DNA of 64,000 nt from contig NZ_JAHNZO010000006.1 in NCBI RefSeq assembly GCF_018998565.1, forward strand, positions 62,001-126,000, read 5' to 3'. Positions 15,549 through 23,737 of the stretch are shown in pieces. The translations under genes and the position numbers were made by a program. Each line of letters opens with the position of its first letter. The stretch's first letter is position 1. Under the pieces are notes generated by a model that was not told the DNA's origin, did not search any database, and saw only the letters and a list, made by a program, of their open reading frames with translations. This stretch comes from Paenibacillus oleatilyticus (GTDB lineage Bacteria > Bacillota > Bacilli > Paenibacillales > NBRC-103111).

Positions 15549-17054
15549 TCATTCTTCCGCAAAACGCGCCTGCTGGTCGTAAAACCGGAGCGGAATAGTC
15601 GCCAGCGTCCCATTTCGGTGTTTCAGAAGCTGCAGACTTGAGCGTATCCCGTTAGAAGACGTTCCGTCCGGCTCCGGCTTCAGCCGCATAATGACGTCGG
15701 CTGACGCTTCCGCCCCTTCCGGCAGACGCTCATCCCCGATATCCGAAGGAACGGCCGCTATAACCGGGCCTCCCCATTCCTTGGACCAATGCTTGAGCAT
15801 ATAAGCGATTATTGTCTGATGTTCGGCGGACGTGCGGGGCGGATTGGGCAATCCGCCTGCCGGGATGCGGTTAATATGGTCGATGAATACGACGGGCGTT
15901 CTGCCAGACATCCCCGCAATCCGCTCGACATTGGTCATGACGCGATCGATCGTGGAATCGAGCGAGCATTCGATCGTCCAAAGCATATTGCTGATGGGCA
16001 TATAGCGTTTATTGGCTTCGGCCACTTGCCGCGGCTCCATCTTCCCGCTGAGCACGTTCTGCGGTTCGGTGCCGATGAGTCTGGCTATGCTGCGCGCCCA
16101 GAGCTCGAATCCCGTCATGTCCCAGGATACGTAAACGACCGGGGTCTGGTGCAGGGCGATATGATCCGCCATTTGCTTCATGAGCATCGTTTTGCCCGAA
16201 GAAGCGGCTCCGGCCAGCAAATACAGCCCGCTCCGAAGCCCGCCGAACAACGCTTCGTCCAGTGCGGCGAAACCGGTCGGCACGCCCGACGCTTGGCCGC
16301 GATGCCGCTTCATGAACTCTTCGGTATATATGGTAATATTTTTCGTATCGGGAGCAATTGGAAGCAGCATCGTCTCTTCCATCGTTTCGTTCAACAGCCG
16401 CATGAACGAATCCAGCGGATTTTGCACCCGCACGAAGAAATCGTTGACGTCGCGGATCGACTCGGGCAGCTGCATGATAAACGTTTGCTTGGCCGTCGAT
16501 TGCAGCAGCGCCTGGATTCTGACGCTTTCGCGGCGCCCCGCTTCATCGTTGCCCAGACAGATGAACACCCGCTTGTCCCGCAGCTTGTCCGCATGGATTT
16601 CTTTAAAGGACATCCAGATCGGCACGCATACCGCCGGCAGGTGCGCCTGAGCCAAGCTGAGGACGTCGAACACCCCGCCGCACACGATGACGTCCTCCGT
16701 CTGCTCCAGGATCTGCTCGTTGAATAAATAATCGCCCTCTCCGAGCAGCAGTTTATATTTCGGCTCGCGCTGGTCGACCGATCGTCCGACTAAATCGACC
16801 GTGACTCCATCCGCGTTCGTAATCGGAATAATAATGCGGTTCTCAAAGAAATCCCCCAGCTTGTCCGAGTTGATGTAAAACCCGAACTTGCCCGGCTCAA
16901 AGCCGATTCGATAGTGCTCCGCCGTCTCCTGATGGATACCCCGCCGCTCCAAATAAGCATAGGCTTCTTCCCGAAGCTGTTTGTGGTAATGGGTGACAAG
17001 CTCCTCCAAATCAAACGCGGTCTTGGCTGCGCCAATGTGTTGAACTTCGCTCAT
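15549..17054 (-). CDS. DnaB-like helicase fused to a degenerate DnaG/TOPRIM domain
   Basis: Protein of 501 residues. The N-terminal third resembles the DnaG catalytic core (FENRIIIPITNADGV, GRSVDQREPKY, then a TOPRIM-like VIVCGGVFDVLSLAQ and FICLGNDEAGRRE). The C-terminal half is a RecA-fold DnaB helicase: Walker A GAASSGKTMLMKQ, Walker B PVVFIDHINRI and a late EASADVIMRL segment. Compared with DnaG, the TOPRIM glutamate (EGYMD) is glycine and the first Asp of D-x-D is also glycine, so primase activity is probably lost. The zinc-binding primase domain is absent. The ATG at 17054 follows a G-rich ribosome binding site. Lies in chromosomal, not phage-like, sequence. Confidence 0.75.
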   Translation of the reverse strand: MSEVQHIGAAKTAFDLEELVTHYHKQLREEAYAYLERRGIHQETAEHYRIGFEPGKFGFYINSDKLGDFFENRIIIPITNADGVTVDLVGRSVDQREPKYKLLLGEGDYLFNEQILEQTEDVIVCGGVFDVLSLAQAHLPAVCVPIWMSFKEIHADKLRDKRVFICLGNDEAGRRESVRIQALLQSTAKQTFIMQLPESIRDVNDFFVRVQNPLDSFMRLLNETMEETMLLPIAPDTKNITIYTEEFMKRHRGQASGVPTGFAALDEALFGGLRSGLYLLAGAASSGKTMLMKQMADHIALHQTPVVYVSWDMTGFELWARSIARLIGTEPQNVLSGKMEPRQVAEANKRYMPISNMLWTIECSLDSTIDRVMTNVERIAGMSGRTPVVFIDHINRIPAGGLPNPPRTSAEHQTIIAYMLKHWSKEWGGPVIAAVPSDIGDERLPEGAEASADVIMRLKPEPDGTSSNGIRSSLQLLKHRNGTLATIPLRFYDQQARFAEE

Positions 17055-17072
17055 GACGTTCTTCCCCCCCGC

Positions 17073-17116
17073 AAAAAAAGCATTCCGCAAAAACAACGCT
17101 GTTTTTGAGAATGCTT
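17073..17116 (-). terminator. Rho-independent terminator after mecB
   Basis: On the minus strand AGCATTC and GAATGCT are at the base of a long stem extended by CAAAAACA/TTGTTTTTG, followed by TTTTTT. It closes the mecB transcript and separates it from the helicase gene. Confidence 0.85.
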
Positions 17117-17144
17117 ACGATTCTTTAAGCTGAATAAGCTTTCA

Positions 17145-17744
17145 TTAAAACTTGGAACAAAGCACCTTCACGGCATCGGATTCAATCACGACCTTGCCGT
17201 ATTCCTCCAGAACCGCTTGCGTGACGGATGTCGCTTCTCCGAACTCGGACAAGACGGCCACGACCGATTGAAGCCGCTTTTCTTCCATATCGACGGCATC
17301 CAGCAGCAGGACCCATTTATTTTTATAGGAATACAACGTTCCTCCGTCCGTCAGGAGCGGATTGATGACTTTGGCAAGCCGAAGGAGGTCCTCAAAATCA
17401 TGGAAAGCATAAATGATTTCATCGGTCTCATCCATCGTCACTTCAAGCTCGTACACTTCTTCCATTTCGTCCTCTAGCGTATCGTCGCCTTGGCTAAAAT
17501 TCATTCGGCCGCGTGTGACGATCACCATCATCCCTTGCGCCGGCATGGCGAGGACTTCCACGGCAAGCGGTCCGGTTGCGTCGAAGCCAAGCTCGGTATA
17601 GGCTTGGTCCATCATCTCGCTGAACAGCTCGTGAACCTTGGGGATTTCTCTCCACATGTCATCCTTGTGAATCCCGCGCTCCGTTAAGTCATCGAATGTG
17701 AGGAAAATCCGTATCTTGTCTTGACTTAAACGCTCCATTTTCAT
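17145..17744 (-). CDS. mecB: MecA-family adaptor protein
   Basis: Protein of 199 residues with the two-domain MecA layout: an N-terminal substrate-binding part (MERLSQDKIRIFLTFDDLTERG), an acidic linker (GDDTLEDEMEEVYELEV) and a C-terminal ClpC-binding part (FHDFEDLLRLAKVI, YSYKNKWVLLLD). MecA proteins hand substrates such as ComK to ClpCP. The chromosomal context resembles the MecB (YpbH) paralogue of B. subtilis rather than MecA, but sequence alone does not separate the two. GGAGG is eight bases before the ATG. Confidence 0.85.
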   Translation of the reverse strand: MKMERLSQDKIRIFLTFDDLTERGIHKDDMWREIPKVHELFSEMMDQAYTELGFDATGPLAVEVLAMPAQGMMVIVTRGRMNFSQGDDTLEDEMEEVYELEVTMDETDEIIYAFHDFEDLLRLAKVINPLLTDGGTLYSYKNKWVLLLDAVDMEEKRLQSVVAVLSEFGEATSVTQAVLEEYGKVVIESDAVKVLCSKF

Positions 17745-17972
17745 ACTGGATTCCTCCCTTGCCGACTAATAATAAACAGCTTATGAAGTTTGGTAAACAA
17801 AGGTGAGCCGCGTTCGTTCCGCCTATATAAAGGATTCGAAAACGCGTTCGAAATTGCGTCCTCCTGCCCTTCCCCTCGGAAACGTTACAGCTTGTTTGCC
17901 ATGCTATGACTATTATATCACAAACCGCGAAGAAAAGAACGGTTCTCGCCTGAAAAAATGCCTTTTTCATAC

Positions 17973-18018
17973 AAAAAGACACATACGCCGCCCTTTGGAG
18001 GAGGCGGAGTTGTGTCTT
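17973..18018 (-). terminator. Rho-independent terminator after the 18037 gene
   Basis: On the minus strand AGACACA and TGTGTCT bracket a GC-rich inner stem (CCGCC with GGCGG), followed by TTTTTG. It lies 19 bases beyond the stop of the small membrane protein gene. The rest of the 17745-17972 interval shows nothing coding that I can support. Confidence 0.8.
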
Positions 18019-18036
18019 CACGCGCAAACCGGACGC

Positions 18037-18378
18037 TTAATGCGCCCGAATTTCTGATTTTTCCCCGTTGCTGGCCAAAATATCGTTCACCGCTGCCTTA
18101 AGCCCCGAATCCTGATTGATCAACTCCTGAACCTTGCCGAGGCCCGCGGCGGAAGTCGCAACGTCGGCGGCGCTCTTGCCGTAATCGCCGTTCGGCTCGG
18201 CCGAATCCGTCAAAACCTTTTCTTTTTTGCCAGATCGATCCATGACCTGGTTCAGGAAACCTCCAATGGCGTCGCTATTCGTCATTGCGGAGAACAACAT
18301 CGGTTTTCTTTTGCCCGTTAGTACGACCGCTGCGGTCGCCCCGACAAGCCCGCCAAGCAGAAAAACACCCCATCTCAT
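18037..18378 (-). CDS. Small membrane-anchored protein of unknown function
   Basis: Protein of 113 residues with an N-terminal hydrophobic helix rich in Gly and Ala (MRWGVFLLGGLVGATAAVVL) followed by a basic stop-transfer (TGKRKP) and a soluble tail. The layout is like YtxH-type small membrane proteins, but no specific family is recognised. GGGAGGGA precedes the ATG. It is a monocistronic unit with its own terminator and diverges from the deacetylase gene. Confidence 0.65.
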   Translation of the reverse strand: MRWGVFLLGGLVGATAAVVLTGKRKPMLFSAMTNSDAIGGFLNQVMDRSGKKEKVLTDSAEPNGDYGKSAADVATSAAGLGKVQELINQDSGLKAAVNDILASNGEKSEIRAH

Positions 18379-18498
18379 GCCAATCCCTCCCGTATTGTTT
18401 TCTAATTCGTTACTATTTTTCGCTATATCCTATGAATCATGCATGATAAAATAAGGAAAGCCAAAAGATTCATACCAAACGTAACGAGGGGATTACAC

Positions 18499-19389
18499 AT
18501 GTCTAAACAATGGATTGCTATTCTGGCCGCGCTTCTGCTTCTGACTTCCTGCGGTTCCAAACCGGACGCTTCGCCCGACACCGCGGCCAAAACGGAACCG
18601 CCTGCTTCGCAGCCGATCTCGGGTGGCGAGAAACCGAAAGCCGCGGAGGGTGCCTCCGCTTCGAATCAGCCTGCACCGGCTTCTGCCAAGGACGGCAAAG
18701 AATCTGCACCCGCGGATAGCGTCAAAAAACAAGAGCAGCAAGTCGCGAAGCGCTATACGATGAATCCGAAAACCTACGATATCGTGCCGATCGATCCGAA
18801 CGGGGCGCCCAAAAAAGTCGTTCTGCTGACGTTCGATGACGGTCCGAAGGACCTTGAGATGAATAAAGCGCTGCTCGAAACGCTGCAAAAGCATAAAGCG
18901 AAGGCCATCTTTTTCCTAAACGGCTACCGTGTCAAGCAAAAACCTGAGCTCGTCAAGCTGCTTGCCTCCAGCGGTCAAACGATCGGCAATCATTCCTGGG
19001 ATCATATCGATTTGAAAAAGGAAGCCAAAGAAAAGGTAAACCAACAAATCGGAGATGTGCAAAAAGCGATCAAAGAGTTGACGGGCAAAGCGCCGGTCTT
19101 CTTCCGTCCGCCGTTCGGTTCCGGCAGCGACGACGTTCGGGCCAAGGCCAAGGAAGAGGGGCTGCTGTTCATGACCTGGTCCAACGGATCGAAGGATTGG
19201 GAAATGACGGTGAAGAAAAACAGCCCCGAGCAAGTGATCAGCAACGTGCTGAGTCAGCTTCACCCGGGGAGCAATATTTTGATGCATGAATTGCCGTGGA
19301 CCGTGGAGGCGTTGGACAAACTTTTGACACAACTCGAGGAAAAAGGCTACGGATTCGTGGATCCGGAAGAAATTGAAACTACATCATGA
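18499..19389 (+). CDS. Polysaccharide deacetylase lipoprotein
   Basis: Exported lipoprotein of 296 residues. The signal peptide ends in the lipobox LLLLTSC, then comes a Ser/Ala/Pro/Lys-rich linker of about 80 residues and a NodB deacetylase domain: VVLLTFDDGPKD (catalytic base D and metal D), GNHSWDHIDL (metal-binding H-x4-H), FFRPPFGSGS and NILMHELPW. The family removes acetyl groups from peptidoglycan, chitin or other sugars at the cell surface; the substrate is not set by the motifs. The ATG at 18499 has GAGGGG upstream. Confidence 0.9.
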   Translation: MSKQWIAILAALLLLTSCGSKPDASPDTAAKTEPPASQPISGGEKPKAAEGASASNQPAPASAKDGKESAPADSVKKQEQQVAKRYTMNPKTYDIVPIDPNGAPKKVVLLTFDDGPKDLEMNKALLETLQKHKAKAIFFLNGYRVKQKPELVKLLASSGQTIGNHSWDHIDLKKEAKEKVNQQIGDVQKAIKELTGKAPVFFRPPFGSGSDDVRAKAKEEGLLFMTWSNGSKDWEMTVKKNSPEQVISNVLSQLHPGSNILMHELPWTVEALDKLLTQLEEKGYGFVDPEEIETTS

Positions 19390-19609
19390 CGAGTTTCCAG
19401 CCCCAAACGGAAAGACCTGCAACAAGGAGTACAAAAATCCACAGCAACGACCGATAAAAATAAGGCAGCCACTTTTCTTTCTCTGTCGGATGCACGGTTT
19501 TGCGGGGAGGCAAATAATGATCGTCGGGTCCCTCTTCCTTCGCCGGTTCGGGTTGATGATCGGCCTCCTCCTTCGGTCGGTACGGAGGTTGCAGATACTT
19601 GTTGTTCAT
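19379..19609 (-). CDS. Single-pass small membrane protein
   Basis: Protein of 76 residues: a Pro/Glu-rich, hydrophilic N-terminal half (MNNKYLQPPYRPKEEADHQP) and a C-terminal transmembrane helix (SLLWIFVLLVAGLSVWGW). Its 3' end overlaps the convergent deacetylase gene by 11 bases and its start overlaps the CPBP protease stop by four bases (ATGA-type coupling), so it is likely cotranscribed with that protease. Function is unknown. Confidence 0.6.
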   Translation of the reverse strand: MNNKYLQPPYRPKEEADHQPEPAKEEGPDDHYLPPRKTVHPTEKEKWLPYFYRSLLWIFVLLVAGLSVWGWKLVMM

Positions 19610-20202
19610 GATTCTTCTCTCCTGTAACGAAGAATGCAGCCCATGACGAAATCAATCAGGAAATGGGCGATAATCGGTGTTAACAGCGACCCGGTCCGAA
19701 TATAAATCCAGCCGAGCCCATAGCTGATGCTGAAGACAAGTCCCGTCATCAGCCAGTGCTGCAAATAGCGGACATGAATGGCCGCGAACAAGATGCTGGT
19801 CCAGTACGGTCCCCACCAGGCTTGGATCGTACCGCGGAACAGCAGTTCTTCGCAAAATGCGACAATGAGCGAGATGAGTGCAATATGCCAAAGCGGCCTG
19901 TTTTTAAACAGCATTTCGTTGATGCCCCCGTCGTCCGTCACTTCGGGAGGCACCCATCTGGAAACGAGCAGATCGACGAGCAGAACGGCGACGGCAAAGC
20001 CCGCTCCCCATAGCAGGATCGTATAGCCCGATCCCGGGGAAAACATCGTCCGCAGGTCCGGCTTCTGAAAGAGCATCAGAACGACCGCTGCAAGGAAGAC
20101 GAGAAGCTGCGTCACATACAAGTTCACGAGCAGAAAGCGCTCGTCGATTTCGTCCGGATTGATTTTTCGCAGCTTGATCCGTTTAAAGTCAAATTTTTTC
20201 AT
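19606..20202 (-). CDS. CPBP-family intramembrane metalloprotease
   Basis: Membrane protein of 198 residues with several hydrophobic helices. The CPBP/Abi motifs are present: FCEELLFRG (E-E-x3-R), FAAIHVRYLQHW (F-x3-H) and IIAHFLIDFVM (H-x3-D/N). Members are CAAX-type proteases or act in bacteriocin immunity and signalling; the substrate is unknown. The ATG at 20202 (MKKFDFKRIKL) is preferred over an upstream ATG. It is divergent from the gene at 20271 across a 68-base gap. Confidence 0.85.
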   Translation of the reverse strand: MKKFDFKRIKLRKINPDEIDERFLLVNLYVTQLLVFLAAVVLMLFQKPDLRTMFSPGSGYTILLWGAGFAVAVLLVDLLVSRWVPPEVTDDGGINEMLFKNRPLWHIALISLIVAFCEELLFRGTIQAWWGPYWTSILFAAIHVRYLQHWLMTGLVFSISYGLGWIYIRTGSLLTPIIAHFLIDFVMGCILRYRREES

Positions 20203-20270
20203 TCTGATTCCCTTTTTCGACAATTTCACCTATACTATCTGCATAGAACAAGAATTTGAGGTGCTCGATC

Positions 20271-21185
20271 ATGGAAAAACGGCTTACCCGAACGGACTAC
20301 TTATTCGCCGTTACCTTCATTTTCATGCTTGTTGTGGCTATGGGGGCCTTCTTCTTCGGTTTAAAAATGGGACAGGACCGTTCTTCGCTGAAATACGAAG
20401 ATCTGCTCAACAAGCAAAATGAAGCGGCCAAGAGCTTTACCGCCTACCATCAGCAGTACTTGGTGTCTTTCTATCATACCATTTATCAGCCATACAGGGA
20501 ATTTCATAAAAAGTGGTTTGAGAAAACCGACGAGCTGCAGACGAATCGTACGGCCGACGCTTCCTTGATTCTCAAGGACTTGAGCAAGCTTGCGCAGGAA
20601 AACTACGACAGTCTCAGTTCGAAATCGATGCCGGACTCCTCTCCGCTGCTGCAGGAAGCGCACAAGGATTACATGAAAAGCTTAAAACTGTTCGGCGAGG
20701 GCCTGAAAAGCTATTCAGCCAAGGCAAACGGCATTCCGGCGGCCGAGCTGATCGCGCAGCTTCAAGCGGATCCTTATCTCGGCGAAGCGAAGACGTTTGC
20801 GCTCAAGGCTGAAAAAAGCTACTACGAATCGATCGACAAATGGTATGCTACGATCAACCCGCAATTTAAGCCTGTCGATGTGACCAAGCCGCTCTCCCTG
20901 AACGATTGGAAGAGCCAAAGCCTGAATATGAAAAACGAATACGTCGCCCAGCTGATGCTCGGGAATAAGCTTTTTAAACCGTTCACCCCGCAAGATTTGA
21001 CCAGCCGGATCGACGAAATGATCCAATCCGGGCAAGCGCAAAAAATGAATTTGAACGACGTGGGGCAAGTCGTCGATGTGCTAATGGCTACCGATGCCGT
21101 ACGCAAAAGCGATTTTATACATAACAAAGACAAATATTACGGCAAGGAAACGCTGCCGCAGCTTCCGTTTTTCACTGCCAATTAA
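20271..21185 (+). CDS. Membrane-anchored exported protein of unknown function
   Basis: Protein of 304 residues with one N-terminal transmembrane helix (YLFAVTFIFMLVVAMGAFFF) and a long, mostly helical outer domain that is rich in Lys, Tyr and Gln; no catalytic motif is recognised. GAGGTG is seven bases before the ATG at 20271, and a strong terminator follows the stop codon, so it is a monocistronic gene. A structural or sensor role outside the membrane is possible but unsupported. Confidence 0.7.
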   Translation: MEKRLTRTDYLFAVTFIFMLVVAMGAFFFGLKMGQDRSSLKYEDLLNKQNEAAKSFTAYHQQYLVSFYHTIYQPYREFHKKWFEKTDELQTNRTADASLILKDLSKLAQENYDSLSSKSMPDSSPLLQEAHKDYMKSLKLFGEGLKSYSAKANGIPAAELIAQLQADPYLGEAKTFALKAEKSYYESIDKWYATINPQFKPVDVTKPLSLNDWKSQSLNMKNEYVAQLMLGNKLFKPFTPQDLTSRIDEMIQSGQAQKMNLNDVGQVVDVLMATDAVRKSDFIHNKDKYYGKETLPQLPFFTAN

Positions 21186-21200
21186 TACGTAGGCTTCCGA

Positions 21201-21240
21201 AGCCACGATGTCCGGTTCCCGTACTCGTGGCTTTTTGCTT
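21201..21240 (+). terminator. Rho-independent terminator
   Basis: AGCCACGA (21201-21208) pairs with TCGTGGCT around a 16-base loop, followed by a T-rich tail. It ends the transcript of the gene at 20271-21185. Confidence 0.9.
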
Positions 21241-21248
21241 TGCGCCTA

Positions 21249-21569
21249 TTAATCGTATTGGAACCCGCGAAGCGCTGCGAGCGCAGCCATGCCGCCCTCG
21301 ACATTAATCACATCGTCGAAGCCATTCTGTTTCAAATAGTAGCACACGTTGGCGCTTCGCACGCCGTGGGCGCATACGACATAAATCTTCCTGTCCTTCG
21401 GAAGCTCGGCCAGCCTTCCCGGTATGCTGTTCATCGGCATCAGTTGAGCTTGTTCCCAATGATAATACTCCCATTCGTAAGGTTCCCGGACGTCGAGCAT
21501 CAGCGCATCCCCCAGCTCTCCGTTGTCCGCTTTTGCCCGAAACGCTTCGGGCTCTATACTTTCGAACAT
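21249..21569 (-). CDS. Rhodanese-domain protein
   Basis: Single-domain rhodanese of 106 residues. It has the CDC25/rhodanese N-terminal motif LMLDVREPYEWEYYH and the active-site loop VVCAHGVRSANV with the catalytic Cys, and ends with VINVEGGMAAL. Such proteins carry persulfide sulfur or act in sulfur transfer. It is a lone gene, convergent to the upstream gene and divergent from serA. Confidence 0.9.
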   Translation of the reverse strand: MFESIEPEAFRAKADNGELGDALMLDVREPYEWEYYHWEQAQLMPMNSIPGRLAELPKDRKIYVVCAHGVRSANVCYYLKQNGFDDVINVEGGMAALAALRGFQYD

Positions 21570-21682
21570 GATAAATGCCCCTTTCTATGTACGATAATTT
21601 CATGCGGGCTGCACGGTTTATTTTAGCACGGCGAATTTATTTTTCACAAATATTTCGGATTTGCAAATCGGCGGGCAGCCTA

Positions 21683-21712
21683 TTGACAATGTCGAAATAG
21701 TCATGTTACGCT
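21683..21712 (+). promoter_or_regulatory. Candidate promoter of the serA leader
   Basis: TTGACA (21683-21688) is a perfect -35 box; a weak -10 (TTACGC or TACGCT) lies 17-18 bases downstream. It precedes the T-box leader by about 30 bases. Confidence 0.6.
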
Positions 21713-21740
21713 AATGAAAAATTTCACCTGCAACAAACTT

Positions 21741-22018
21741 TGACGGAGCCAAGCATAACCCGAATCGATCAGAGAGCCGGTGGTCGGTGCGAACCGGACG
21801 AATTCGATATGCGGAGCACTCCTGAGTTGTTGTGCCGAACATTACAGTAGGCGCAGCCGGCTGGAAACCGTTATTTTTCCCGGTCTGTTCATAGCAGACC
21901 TCATGAGGCTGTAGCGCGCGAGCGCACAGCGAAGTAGGGTGGTACCACGAGAATCAGCTCCTCGTCCCTTGTATACGCTAGTCGTGTCGGGGCGGGGAGT
22001 TTTTTGTGTTTTTTTCGT
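21741..22018 (+). promoter_or_regulatory. T-box riboswitch controlling serA
   Basis: The leader contains the T-box sequence AGGGTGGTACCACG at 21936-21949, an AGAGAGCCGGTGGTCGGTGC Stem I apical region near 21771, and a strong intrinsic terminator at 21958-22006 (CTCCTCGTCCC paired with GGGGCGGGGAG, then TTTTTT). T-boxes sense uncharged tRNA: binding disrupts the terminator and allows transcription. With serA downstream, tRNA-Ser is the natural ligand, but I could not fix the specifier codon by eye. Confidence 0.92.
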
Positions 22019-22045
22019 AATTAACTTCATGGAGGTCTTGGAAAA

Positions 22046-23629
22046 ATGTACAAAGTGCTAGTGATGGATGGAATCAGCGACATGGGGATTCAACTGTTGT
22101 ATGACGCACCGGATGTTGAGGTCGAAAAAAAGAACGGATTGTCCGAAGACGAACTTGTGGCGATTATTGCGGACTATGACGCTTTATTGGTGCGCAGCGC
22201 CACGAAGGTAACTGAACGCATTATGGGCGCCGGCAGCAAATTGAAAGTTGTCGGACGCGCCGGTGTCGGCGTCGACAATATCGATCTGGAAGCGGCGACG
22301 AAGCGCGGCATCGTCGTCATCAATGCGCCGGACGGCAATACGATCGCCACCTGCGAACTGACTTTTGCGATGATGATGTCCGTCGCCCGTATGATTCCGC
22401 AAGCGTACAAGAAAACGGTCGGCGGCGAATGGGACCGCAAAACGTTCGTCGGCGTGGAGCTTCGCAACAAGGTGCTCGGCGTGCTCGGCATGGGCCGAAT
22501 CGGCAGCGAGGTTGCCAAACGGGCGAAAGCGTTCGGGATGGAAGTGCTTGGCTATGACCCTTTCCTGACCGAAGAGCGTGCGGAAAAGCTCGGCGTAAAG
22601 CTCGGCACCGTGAACGAAATTTGTGCCGCAGCGGACTTCATTACGGTTCATACGCCGCTGACCAACGAAACCCGTCATATGATCAGCAAGCCGCAATTTG
22701 AGCTGATGAAAAAAGGCGCGCGCATCATCAACTGTGCACGCGGCGGCATTATCGACGAAATGGCGCTTGTCGAAGCGATCGATGCCGGTATCGTCGCCGG
22801 AGCAGCGTTCGACGTGTTCGAGAAGGAACCACCGGCTGCCGATCACCCGTTCCTGAACCATCCGAAAATTGTCGTCACGCCGCACCTTGGCGCATCGACG
22901 GTCGAAGCGCAGGAGAACGTCGCGATCGACGTATCCGAGGAAGTGCTTCACATTCTGCGCGACCAGCCGTTTAAGAACGCCGTCAACATGCCGCCGGTAC
23001 CCGCTAACGTGCTCAATGCGCTGCAGCCTTATTTCAATCTCGGCGAGAAGCTCGGGGTCTTCCTCGGTCAGACGATCGACGGACCGGTCAGCGAAATCGT
23101 GGTCAACTATTCCGGCGATTTGACCGACGTCGATACGACGCCGCTCACCCGCTACATCGTCAAAGGCATTCTCGCCAACCAATTGGAAGGCGTGAATATC
23201 GTCAATGCGATGCATCTGGCCAAAACGCGCGGACTCAATGTCGTCGTTCAAAAATCGTCCACGGCGAAGAGCTTTACAAACCTCGTTTCCGTTACGCTGA
23301 AAACGAAGCAAGAAGAGCGCGTGCTTGCCGGCACCCTGCTTTCCGGCTATGGCGAGCGGATCGTTCAAATCGACCAATATCCTGTCGATATCGCGCCATC
23401 CGGCCATCTGCTTCTGATCTCGCATAACGATAAGCCGGGCATCATCGGTAAAGTCGGAACGCTGCTTGGCGACAACGGCGTCAATATCGCGACGATGCAG
23501 GTCGGACGTAAAGTGGTCGGCGGCTCGGCCATCATGGTTCTGACCACCGATAAAGAAACGCCGAAGGAAGTGCTCGACCGTCTCATCCAGCTTCCGGAAT
23601 TGACCAATGCTCGCGAGCTGACGCTCTAA
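22046..23629 (+). CDS. serA: D-3-phosphoglycerate dehydrogenase
   Basis: Long-form enzyme of 527 residues that starts serine synthesis by oxidising 3-phosphoglycerate. Order of domains: catalytic part (LLVRSATKVTERI), NAD-binding part with GVLGMGRIGSEVAKRA, INCARGGIIDEMALVEAI and TPHLGASTVEAQENVA (catalytic His), an intervening ASB domain, and a C-terminal ACT domain (HNDKPGIIGKVGTLLGDNGV). GGAGGT lies upstream of the ATG. Expression is controlled by the T-box leader. Confidence 0.97.
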   Translation: MYKVLVMDGISDMGIQLLYDAPDVEVEKKNGLSEDELVAIIADYDALLVRSATKVTERIMGAGSKLKVVGRAGVGVDNIDLEAATKRGIVVINAPDGNTIATCELTFAMMMSVARMIPQAYKKTVGGEWDRKTFVGVELRNKVLGVLGMGRIGSEVAKRAKAFGMEVLGYDPFLTEERAEKLGVKLGTVNEICAAADFITVHTPLTNETRHMISKPQFELMKKGARIINCARGGIIDEMALVEAIDAGIVAGAAFDVFEKEPPAADHPFLNHPKIVVTPHLGASTVEAQENVAIDVSEEVLHILRDQPFKNAVNMPPVPANVLNALQPYFNLGEKLGVFLGQTIDGPVSEIVVNYSGDLTDVDTTPLTRYIVKGILANQLEGVNIVNAMHLAKTRGLNVVVQKSSTAKSFTNLVSVTLKTKQEERVLAGTLLSGYGERIVQIDQYPVDIAPSGHLLLISHNDKPGIIGKVGTLLGDNGVNIATMQVGRKVVGGSAIMVLTTDKETPKEVLDRLIQLPELTNARELTL

Positions 23630-23700
23630 TCGAATATCGAACGTTCTACGATTGTTTCACGAACAACAAGAAAAAAGACGTTCGTTCTACAAAAAGAAAG

Positions 23701-23730
23701 AAGCCTCCGATGACGAATCGGAGGCTTTTG
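23701..23730. terminator. Bidirectional terminator between serA and resE
   Basis: AGCCTCCGAT and ATCGGAGGCT form a near-perfect stem with flanking T or A runs on both sides. It can end serA on the plus strand and the convergent resE transcript on the minus strand. Confidence 0.85.
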
Positions 23731-23737
23731 TCTGGTT

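Noticed and set aside
22184-23425. Long minus-strand frame opposite serA
   Set aside because: Antisense shadow of serA; no ribosome binding site and the real frame has all SerA motifs.
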